From: Candidatus Sivonenia alaskensis PMM_0068
GTDB lineage: Bacteria > Cyanobacteriota > Cyanobacteriia > Gloeobacterales > PMM-0068
Assembly (NCBI GenBank): GCA_949127685.1
Contig: CASBPW010000081.1
Coordinates: forward strand, 1-10,902
Reading direction: 5' to 3'
Length of the DNA stretch: 10,902 nucleotides
The translations under genes were made by a program, and so were the position numbers. The number at the start of each line of letters is the position of its first letter. Position 1 is the first letter of the stretch. Below the pieces are notes generated by a model. That model did not search any database. It was not told the DNA's origin and worked only from the letters and a program-made list of their open reading frames with translations. Below are positions 5,719 through 10,902 of the stretch, one piece after another.

Positions 5719-7414
5719 TTTGCTTCTCGTTGGGGGGAGTTCCTCCAATCTGATTTTGGCGCATCGCTTACTAGACTTAGCCAAACTCAGTGGCTTAAAG
5801 CTATCGATCGCTATCTTGGAGAAAGGCCAACAGTTTGGTGCTCATATAGTGAGTGGGGCCATTTCCAATCCCCATGTGATTGCTAGATTATTTCCTGATT
5901 ACAAAGAAAATGGCTTTCCTCTGGAAGGTTTTGTTACTGATAGCCATTTAAGTGTTTTAGGAGCTGATAAAAAATGGGATTTGCCTGAAAAGATAGTCCC
6001 CAAAGGTTTTAAAAAAGACGGTTACGCCATCCTCAGTCTGAGCCATGTGATTCGTTGGTTAGCAGATGCTTTACAGACCAAAGCCAAAGAAATTCCCAAT
6101 GTCCAATTGGATCTGTTCCCTGGTTTTGCAGCCCATGAAATTTTGTATGATCATCAGGACCGTGTGATAGGAGTCCGCGCCAGTGAATCGGGTGCCCTCA
6201 ACGATGATGCGGTTTATGCCGATTACACCTGCTTTGGCGATAAAGGATTTATCTCTAAAGACCTGGTCGCAAAGTTTGATCTGCGTCCTAACCCGCAGCT
6301 CTGGTCTGTTGGGGTAAAAGAAGTTTGGGAGGTGCAAGAAGATTATCAAGGCCAAGTGTGGCATACGCTCGGCTACCCGATTTTAGATGGGACGTTTAGT
6401 GGCGGTTTTGTGTATGGCATGGCCCACAAGCGGTTGGCGCTTGGCTTAATTGTCAGTTTGGACAGTCAAAATCCGAATATCAATCCTCAACAACGCCTCC
6501 AAGACTATAAGAGCCATCCTTGGATTCAGAAACTTTTGACAGGAGGCAAACTCCGCAAATATGGAGCCGCCGTTATTCCTGAAGGAGGGTTCTATAGCCT
6601 GCCTACCCGTTTTGCTGTGGAGGGAGCCCTCCTTTTGGGAGATGCGCTTGGCGTTCTCGATGTGGCCAGTCTCTCTGGGGTAGACCGGGCGATGGAAACA
6701 GGCTATATCGCAGCAAACCTACTCCATGACACCTTCTTGACCCAAAACTTTGCCCTCATGGAGCACTACCAAAAACAGGTCCTAGAAAGCTTTGTTGGGC
6801 AAGACCTTCATACCAGCCGCTACTTTCGGGAAGCTTTTTTAGAAAATCGGCGATTGTTGGAGCAGTATCTCCCGGCCGTCACGAACAAAGTGGATCAGGG
6901 CCATCCCTGGCTAGGCAGCCTCCAGTACGGCATGGGTAAACCGATTCAGCGGACCACCGATACGATTCGGGCGCTCAATCTGATTTTGGGTAAAACCAAA
7001 AGTGAAGAGCCCGTCACCTATACTTCTTGCCACGAGAGCATCAAGCCAGAATTCAATCCCGCAGCCGTTGCAGTCAATACCAAGATTGCCCCTGAAATTC
7101 TTTATACCCGCCCTGATGCAGTCTTCTTTGCCGCCCCTAAATATCATGAAGGCAACCGCCATATTCAAGAATTCAGTGCCAGTACCTGTCAGGAATGTAT
7201 TGCCACCTACGACAAACTAGGACGGACTACCCCCTGCGTTTCTGACTGCACTGCAGAAGTTCATCGGATTGATAGCTTCGAGAACGGAAGAGTGCATGGT
7301 ATGTCCTTAGAAAATTGTATTCAGTGCAGGACTTGTGAAATTGTCTGCCCCCGTGTGAACCTCCGGGTCAATCCTACCTATGAAGGTTCTGGCCCGGATT
7401 TCTATGGTTTGTAG
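5696..7414 (+). CDS. ETF:quinone oxidoreductase-like flavoprotein with C-terminal iron-sulfur domain (divergent)
   Basis: Classical ETF:QO takes electrons from reduced ETF and passes them through FAD and a [4Fe-4S] cluster to membrane quinone; FixC plus FixX do the same as two proteins. This 572-residue protein aligns along the ETF:QO plan: EKGQQFGAHIVSGAI (residues 42-56), PGFAAHEILY, VGVKEVWEV, SGGFVYGM, GGKLRKYGAAVIPEGG, ALLLGDALG, and SGVDRAMETGYIAA where classical proteins have KGSHTAMKSG. The frame starts at ATG 5696 inside etfA, and no other start fits. Two departures stand out. The dinucleotide loop, GxGxxG in the family, is GGSSSN (13-18), losing two of three glycines. The C-terminus has eight cysteines (498, 501, 514, 518, 541, 544, 547, 551), where I recall four in classical ETF:QO. 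CX3C followed by CX2CX2CX3C resembles FixX; the extra CX2C precedes it. Two [4Fe-4S] clusters are possible. Whether it still uses FAD and quinone in the classical way cannot be told from sequence. Confidence 0.85.
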   Translation: MSSPIRYDLLLVGGSSSNLILAHRLLDLAKLSGLKLSIAILEKGQQFGAHIVSGAISNPHVIARLFPDYKENGFPLEGFVTDSHLSVLGADKKWDLPEKIVPKGFKKDGYAILSLSHVIRWLADALQTKAKEIPNVQLDLFPGFAAHEILYDHQDRVIGVRASESGALNDDAVYADYTCFGDKGFISKDLVAKFDLRPNPQLWSVGVKEVWEVQEDYQGQVWHTLGYPILDGTFSGGFVYGMAHKRLALGLIVSLDSQNPNINPQQRLQDYKSHPWIQKLLTGGKLRKYGAAVIPEGGFYSLPTRFAVEGALLLGDALGVLDVASLSGVDRAMETGYIAANLLHDTFLTQNFALMEHYQKQVLESFVGQDLHTSRYFREAFLENRRLLEQYLPAVTNKVDQGHPWLGSLQYGMGKPIQRTTDTIRALNLILGKTKSEEPVTYTSCHESIKPEFNPAAVAVNTKIAPEILYTRPDAVFFAAPKYHEGNRHIQEFSASTCQECIATYDKLGRTTPCVSDCTAEVHRIDSFENGRVHGMSLENCIQCRTCEIVCPRVNLRVNPTYEGSGPDFYGL

Positions 7415-7654
7415 CGAGCACCTGCTGAATCATATACTGTCCCCCTACCGTTGCTTAATCCAGGGCTGAACTAGGGATGAACTTAAGATATACAGACACA
7501 AAGCCCTGTGTTTTGGGTGGCGATTCCAGGCTGGCAGGTAGTCCGTCTATCGGAAGCTCCCGTTGCAATCACGGCCAAATTTGTCGCGCCAGTGTTCTCT
7601 AAAAACGGCCACTTTTGAACAATGTCTTTTTTTTACCAGATTAACGCAACAGTG
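7415..7654. other. Intergenic stretch between convergent genes
   Basis: This lies between the ends of the ETF:QO-like gene (plus) and the DUF4082 gene (minus). Apart from the domain relic at 7487-7618 it holds a run of eight T (7627-7634) without a good stem before it. I find no convincing intrinsic terminator for either gene. Confidence 0.5.
7487..7618 (+). pseudogene. Relic of a DUF4082-like domain
   Basis: In the 240 bases between the ETF block and the DUF4082 gene, one plus-strand frame is open for 43 codons (7487-7615, TGA at 7616) and reads in part PGWQVVRLSEAPVAITA, then SKNGHF. DUF4082 domains have GWQxVxFxxPVAITAxTTYVASY and then xNGxY at this place, and the intact gene next door has PGWQKISLYPPVSIKAGQ. 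There is no start codon with a ribosome site and no signal peptide. Upstream, the same frame has stops near 7475-7486 but also contains SYTV (7430-7441), echoing GYTV of the intact protein. It is best read as a decayed copy in inverted, tail-to-tail orientation to the intact gene. The similarity is short, so chance cannot be excluded. Confidence 0.5.
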
Positions 7655-8272
7655 CTAGGGTGTTGTCGGCTTGAATTCAACATCGATCCAGTAGTTGCTG
7701 GAATGCCAGCTTTCGGTGGGAAAACCACCCCCTAAAGCGTACGTATATATACCATTGCTGCCATCCTCCCCATCACGGATTGCGTGGAGTGGGCCGTTAT
7801 CGAGGCTAGCTTTAGGATCGTTGAAGAAGTTTTCGATTATTGTATACAGACCCTTACTTGTATAGTAAGAAGCTATGTAAGTTTGCCCTGCTTTGATGGA
7901 AACAGGCGGATACAGTGAGATTTTCTGCCAGCCTGGAGTTGGCCCCTGACCTTCAATTGCCACTCCTGAACCTAGCAACTCACCGGTTACACTCCATAAA
8001 TGAACCGTATAACCACTGTCAATGGGCACGGCCCGGTAGAATCGAATGACGCTGATCTGGCCGTCTACATCGGTGCGGAACTTAAACCCTAGTTCTATGG
8101 GATTGGTATCGGCTGAAATGGGGCTCAAATTCGACCAAAGCGAGTAAGTCGGCGTCTGCGTTTCTGCTGAGGCTGGCTGTATCTGCAGCCCTATAGGTAA
8201 CAATCCAGCCAGCAAAACAATACCAGCAATACGCATGATAGTGCGATTATTCTGCCCCTTGAAATATTGCAT
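7655..8272 (-). CDS. Secreted DUF4082-domain protein of unknown function
   Basis: From the ATG at 8272 the protein has 205 residues. The signal peptide is clear: a basic start with K5, R10 and R14, the hydrophobic stretch IAGIVLLAGLLPIGLQ (15-30) and the cleavage site ASA|E after residue 36. The rest is one DUF4082 domain (about 43-200): SLWSNLSPISADTNPIELGF, ISVIRFYR (73-80), YTVHLWSVTGELL (88-100), PGWQKISLYPPVSIKAGQTY (113-132), and the typical end GIYTYALGGGFP then SNYWIDVEF. DUF4082 domains form beta-sandwiches and usually sit inside large extracellular multidomain proteins; here the domain stands alone, with no anchor or sorting signal. No catalytic residues are recognised. The frame extends to a TTG at 8284, but GGAG at 8279-8282, six bases before ATG 8272, decides the start. 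It lies 129 bases after tldD on the same strand and may be co-transcribed. A carbohydrate-binding or surface role is only a guess. Confidence 0.85.
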   Translation of the reverse strand: MQYFKGQNNRTIMRIAGIVLLAGLLPIGLQIQPASAETQTPTYSLWSNLSPISADTNPIELGFKFRTDVDGQISVIRFYRAVPIDSGYTVHLWSVTGELLGSGVAIEGQGPTPGWQKISLYPPVSIKAGQTYIASYYTSKGLYTIIENFFNDPKASLDNGPLHAIRDGEDGSNGIYTYALGGGFPTESWHSSNYWIDVEFKPTTP

Positions 8273-8278
8273 CTTACT

Positions 8279-8282
8279 CTCC
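8279..8282 (-). promoter_or_regulatory. Ribosome binding site of the DUF4082 gene
   Basis: GGAG on the minus strand, six bases before ATG 8272, selects this start over the in-frame TTG at 8284 just upstream. Confidence 0.6.
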
Positions 8283-8401
8283 AATACCTATGGCAAACAA
8301 AGATACATCTGCCCGCTTCACTTTGCAATTTATTTGTAACAGAACCGTCATTAGGACTGATGGTACCGATTGGGTCGATGAAGTCGATGAAATAGTACTG
8401 C

Positions 8402-9766
8402 TTAGCGCCCCCCCACGACCACATTGGCAATACGAATATGAGGACCACCGACAGCTACGGGTAAAGGCGACTGCCCTCCCTTCCCACAGCCTCCGTTGAG
8501 CCATAGCTGATCAGAACCAATCGCTTCGATGTCTTTGAGACTTTGGAATACATTTCCGGTCAGATTTACATCGCTCACAGGTTCAGCGATTTTGCCCTTG
8601 CGGATCATGTAGCCTTCAGCGGCTGCAAAGGTGAACATTTCGCCATTCGTCTGACCCCCTAGCATCCGCACCGCGTAAATTCCTTCTTCAATGTCCCGGA
8701 TCATGTCTTCAAAAGATTGATCTCCAGCGAGGATGCCTGTATTCGTCATCCGAACGATCGGAGGATGGGTGGCTCCCATAGCGCGGGCATTACCCGTGGG
8801 CTTTTCGTCCAACTTGCCTGCGGTTTCTCGATTGTGGAGGCGTTGGGTGAGAATACCGTCCTTAATTAAGTACTTGCGTTGAGCCGGAACGCCTTCATCG
8901 TCATAGGCCAAGCTGCCCGGCAGGTCAGGAATCGTGGCATCATCGACCACAGTCAAGCCAGAATAGGCAATTGGTTCGCCTAGAACGAGCAGTTCTTGCA
9001 TTCGGGGATTTTCATAGACGAAATCGGCTTCGGAAAGATGGCCAAAGGCTTCGTGCATGAATACTCCAGCCAAATAAGGGTCCAACACTACCGTGTACTG
9101 TCCACCCTTGACGGGTTTAGCTTCTAGCTGCCCTAAAGCCCGTTTTGCCGCTGCCTGCACTTGGTCTTCCAATCCTTCCAATACGTTGAAATCGGTGCGG
9201 GAATGAACCGATTCAAACCCTTGGCGGACCGTGGCTCCGTCTCGGGCGACCACCCCGAAACGTCCAGATACATCTAGCCGCTCTTGCTCCAGAGCCGTCC
9301 CCACAGAATTGACGAAATAGGTTGTGCGGAAGCGGTCAGAAATTCCCACCATCGTCGTTTGGATACGGGAGTCTAGCTGGAGCAGCAAATCATTGTATTT
9401 TTGGGCTAAGGCTCTTTTTTCCACCAGGGAAACTCCTCTAGGATCCCGTCCTAAAGCTACCCGCACCGTATCTTCCACCGAATCTACAGCAGCCAAATGA
9501 GTTTGTTCATGGCCCACCAGCTTTGCTTGCGTAATCGCTTCCAGCACTCGGTTTTCTAAGCCTTCTAGATTATTGAAGGTGACAAAACTCCAGCCGCCTT
9601 TATGACAGGCCCGAACGCCTCCAGCTAAGGAGAAATTTCTATCCACAGCATCCAACAGCGAACCCCGAAATCCGAGGCTTGTAGACTCGCTTTTCTCAAG
9701 CCGAATTTCTAGATAATCCACTTGGTTACGGTAGGGTTTGAGTGCATCGAGGAGCCGCTGTTTCAT
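8402..9766 (-). CDS. tldD: TldD family metalloprotease
   Basis: TldD and its inactive partner TldE (PmbA) form a cytoplasmic zinc protease that degrades unfolded peptides and in some bacteria matures microcins or degrades the CcdA antitoxin. The 454-residue length is slightly below that of the E. coli protein. The zinc-binding HExxxH motif is HEAFGHLSEAD (238-248). The conserved C-terminal stretch GGCGKGGQSPLPVAVG (425-440) supplies the cysteine expected as the third zinc ligand (C427). The remainder matches the family: LDPYLAGVFMHE, DDEGVPAQRKYLIKDGIL, and MRIRKGK-like MIRKGKIAEPV. The start is the ATG at 9766; there is no strong Shine-Dalgarno, and a TATGAT box (9798-9803, minus) lies about 30 bases upstream but lacks a -35. 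No tldE is in the window; in cyanobacteria it may be elsewhere or to the left of the next genes. Function is by family; no substrate peptide is evident nearby. Confidence 0.93.
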   Translation of the reverse strand: MKQRLLDALKPYRNQVDYLEIRLEKSESTSLGFRGSLLDAVDRNFSLAGGVRACHKGGWSFVTFNNLEGLENRVLEAITQAKLVGHEQTHLAAVDSVEDTVRVALGRDPRGVSLVEKRALAQKYNDLLLQLDSRIQTTMVGISDRFRTTYFVNSVGTALEQERLDVSGRFGVVARDGATVRQGFESVHSRTDFNVLEGLEDQVQAAAKRALGQLEAKPVKGGQYTVVLDPYLAGVFMHEAFGHLSEADFVYENPRMQELLVLGEPIAYSGLTVVDDATIPDLPGSLAYDDEGVPAQRKYLIKDGILTQRLHNRETAGKLDEKPTGNARAMGATHPPIVRMTNTGILAGDQSFEDMIRDIEEGIYAVRMLGGQTNGEMFTFAAAEGYMIRKGKIAEPVSDVNLTGNVFQSLKDIEAIGSDQLWLNGGCGKGGQSPLPVAVGGPHIRIANVVVGGR

Positions 9767-10009
9767 GACTGTTGCCTAGTTATTAGCGAGTCTTTTCATC
9801 ATACTCGGGGGTTTAGGGGGGTTCTTGAGATTTCTTTCTTCCATAAATTGCTAATAAATTGCAACAATTCCAAATTCAAAATTCAGGAAGAGTCAAGGGC
9901 CGGAGAGGGCGCAGAGTCAGCAGCAGGGTAGGGGTAAAAATGGCCTAGAGACAATAGACGAGATCGCCCCGCTACAATAAAACTAAGATTTGTGGTCGCC
10001 CTCATCACC
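9767..10009. other. Divergent intergenic stretch between tldD and the MNT gene
   Basis: It must carry promoters in both directions. Visible features: a 9-bp direct repeat ATAAATTGC at 9843-9851 and 9854-9862 (period 11), the AT-rich string AAATTCAAAATTCA common as a short repeat in cyanobacterial intergenic DNA (9872-9885), and a purine-rich part (9886-9940). Short frames that cross it into tldD are antisense shadows. I see no RNA gene. Confidence 0.5.
9948..9978 (+). promoter_or_regulatory. Possible promoter of the MNT/HEPN pair
   Basis: TACAAT at 9973-9978 is a good -10 box about 30 bases before the MNT ATG. The best -35 is GAGACA at 9948-9953, four of six consensus bases, but the spacer is 19 bases. 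The position suits a short leader. Confidence 0.3.
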
Positions 10010-10330
10010 ATGAACGCTACCCTCAGCCCCATCCTCACCCGCCTCAAACAGGAACTCACCGACCTCTACGGCGATCGTCTTCTTCACCTTACCCTCTTCG
10101 GTTCTCAAGCACGCGGTGACGCTGAATCTGGGTCGGACATTGATGTTCTTGTGGTTCTGAAGCCTCCAGTCAACCCTGGCTCAGAAATCAAACGCACCGG
10201 CAAGGCGATCGCGGATCTCTCTCTGCGCTATGACGTAGTCATTAGCTGTCTCTTCATGGATGAAACGAACTACCAAACTCGTAATGGCTCCCTGCTTCGC
10301 AACATCCGCAAAGAAGGCATCCTGTTGTGA
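10010..10330 (+). CDS. Minimal nucleotidyltransferase (MNT), antitoxin-type partner of HEPN
   Basis: MNT proteins transfer nucleotides; in several MNT/HEPN toxin-antitoxin pairs the MNT protein adenylylates and silences the HEPN toxin. From ATG 10010 the protein has 106 residues. The catalytic signature is complete: GSQARGD (31-37), then SDIDVLVV (42-49) giving the two metal-binding aspartates, with a third at D75 in LRYDVVIS. The frame also allows a GTG at 9992, but the ATG gives the usual distance from the N-terminus to the GSxARG motif. Its TGA overlaps a GTG (10327) in the frame of the following HEPN gene, the GTGA arrangement of coupled pairs. It contains a perfect GCGATCGC octamer. The nucleotidyltransferase call is firm; the antitoxin role is inferred from the pairing. 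Confidence 0.88.
   Translation: MNATLSPILTRLKQELTDLYGDRLLHLTLFGSQARGDAESGSDIDVLVVLKPPVNPGSEIKRTGKAIADLSLRYDVVISCLFMDETNYQTRNGSLLRNIRKEGILL
10205..10212. repeat. HIP1 octamer GCGATCGC
   Basis: A perfect copy of the octamer that is over-represented in many cyanobacterial genomes, inside the MNT gene. I noticed no other perfect copy in the window; near-copies such as GGCGATCGTC and GGCGATCGGC flank it in the same region. Confidence 0.7.
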
Positions 10331-10707
10331 CTGACGAACAACGGGAACTTCTTCTTAAAGCCCAGTAAAGCTTGGAAGCAGCAAAACTTCTGCTCAATAA
10401 CAATTACTCAGATTACGCTACTTCCCGCGCCTACTATACGATGTTCTATATTGCAGAGGCATTTCTAGAAGGCGATGGACTATCATTTTCTAAGCATTCC
10501 GCCGTCATTTCCACATTCGGACGAGAATTTGCCAAACCTCAGCGAGTCTCGACCGACTTTCACCGATTTCTCATTGAGGCACAAGAACTTCGGGCCACTA
10601 GCGACTACGGACAACTAAACGCTGTCACAAGCGACCAAGCCTCAGAACAGATCGACCGTGCCGAGCAATTTCTGGCATTCGCAATTCAGGCGATCGGCGC
10701 AATATAA
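10327..10707 (+). pseudogene. HEPN domain gene (UPF0332 type) with in-frame stop near its start
   Basis: HEPN proteins paired with MNT enzymes are usually RNase-type toxins or their relatives. The frame from GTG 10327 reads TDEQRELLLKAQ, then TAA at 10366-10368, then SLEAAKLLLNNN and onward to TAA at 10705. The family N-terminus is typically ..QxxLLxKAxxSLxAAKxLL, so the match runs straight across the stop; a single C-to-T change of CAA would explain it. The rest is intact and family-like: SRAYYTMFYIAEAFL, GLSFSKHSAVISTFGREF, FHRFLIEAQELRATSDYG and a C-terminal helix. LRATSDYG is the form seen in UPF0332 proteins, which lack the RX4-6H motif of HepT toxins. A TTG at 10372 just after the stop could restart translation (111 residues, missing about 14 N-terminal ones) but has no ribosome site. 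It is probably inactivated, or possibly truncated but functional. Confidence 0.75.
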
Positions 10708-10750
10708 AAAATGCCATATCGTGACGTCCAGCTCTTTGAGGGTAGCAATC

Positions 10751-10902
10751 AGGATGCAGCTCGTCCAGAATGTTGCGAATTTGAGGCGTGGTCGGAATTC
10801 GCGTTAAACCAAATAAGCTTTGGGCATTATCTTGCCAGCAACGGCTGCACCTCTGACGCTGCTGCCCCAAAAACAACTCGCACTGCATGAAAGTTGTAAA
10901 AA
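10751..10902 (-). pseudogene. Transposase N-terminal fragment (broken at its 3' side, continues past the right edge)
   Basis: The minus-strand frame entering from the right edge reads NAQSLFGLTRIPTTPQIRNI and then LDELHP. This matches from memory the N-terminal pattern of a group of cyanobacterial transposases (NxQSLFGxxxIPTxxQIRNxLD). The frame is open to the edge, so the true start and left part of the protein lie outside. After LDELHP (about 10751) the sequence stops looking like the family and runs into the antisense of the HEPN gene, so all the catalytic part is missing. A frame change near there (LIATLKELDV in another frame) may preserve a few more residues. I cannot name the IS family and see no terminal inverted repeats. 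The relic begins within 45 bases of the HEPN stop. Confidence 0.6.

Noticed and set aside
7415..7486. Stop-codon readthrough joining the ETF:QO-like protein to the DUF4082-like relic in the same frame
   Set aside because: The frame agrees, but several stops lie between them and ETF:QO proteins end naturally at the family C-terminus; shared frame is likely chance.
7601..7634. Intrinsic terminator with the T8 run at 7627-7634
   Set aside because: No stable stem directly precedes the T-run on the plus strand; AAAACGGCCACTTTT is a very short imperfect palindrome.
8290..8499. Plus-strand frame of 69 codons with an acidic WVDEVDEIV stretch and a tandem 9-bp repeat (8374-8391)
   Set aside because: About half lies antisense over the conserved tldD 3' end; no ribosome site and no family resemblance. 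The tandem repeat is only two units.
9722..9931. Plus-strand frame of 69 codons crossing the tldD start
   Set aside because: Its first part is antisense to tldD and the rest is low-complexity intergenic sequence.
10625..10750. Continuation of the transposase frame past LDELHP
   Set aside because: From here the translation is mostly the antisense of the intact HEPN coding sequence and does not resemble a transposase.
1..10902. CRISPR array, tRNA or rRNA genes
   Set aside because: I saw no regularly spaced repeats of 20-40 bases and no tRNA- or rRNA-like segments on either strand.

Overview
The window most likely comes from a cyanobacterium. The evidence is a sucrose-synthase-type N-terminus at the left edge, a proline--tRNA ligase close to the cyanobacterial form, a perfect copy of the octamer GCGATCGC (the HIP1 motif common in cyanobacterial genomes), and base composition near 50% GC. 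I cannot name a genus.

Layout, left to right. Positions 1-153 (minus) are the first 51 codons of sucrose synthase. A 568-base non-coding stretch (154-721) follows; it holds a long imperfect hairpin and three copies of a TTGTTAAC-like word. proS (minus) and a thiO-like glycine/D-amino-acid oxidase gene (plus) diverge from about 2.5 kb. The plus strand then carries a tight three-gene block, 3788-7414: etfB, etfA and a fused ETF:quinone-oxidoreductase-like gene whose first 23 bases overlap the end of etfA. The intergenic stretch after it contains a short coding relic that resembles a DUF4082 domain. It faces an intact gene for a small secreted DUF4082 protein on the minus strand, which lies downstream of tldD (minus). 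The right end carries an MNT/HEPN nucleotidyltransferase toxin-antitoxin-type pair in which the HEPN gene has an in-frame stop near its start, then the broken N-terminal part of a transposase entering from the right edge.

The core of the window is the ETF block. EtfB and EtfA form a soluble flavoprotein heterodimer. EtfB has the DGDTAQVGP loop known from NADH-using, electron-bifurcating ETFs. The partner oxidoreductase should pass electrons to a membrane quinone. That partner is unusual: its N-terminal dinucleotide loop, GxGxxG in the family, reads GGSSSN, and its C-terminus carries eight cysteines (CX2C, CX3C and a full CX2CX2CX3C), where I recall four in classical ETF:QO. No acyl-CoA dehydrogenase or other classical ETF donor gene is present. 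The upstream thiO-like flavoenzyme is the only candidate donor in view, and that link is inference.

The right third (7.4-10.9 kb) looks like accessory DNA with decay: a domain relic, a nonsense-interrupted HEPN gene and a truncated transposase. The left part is mostly housekeeping.
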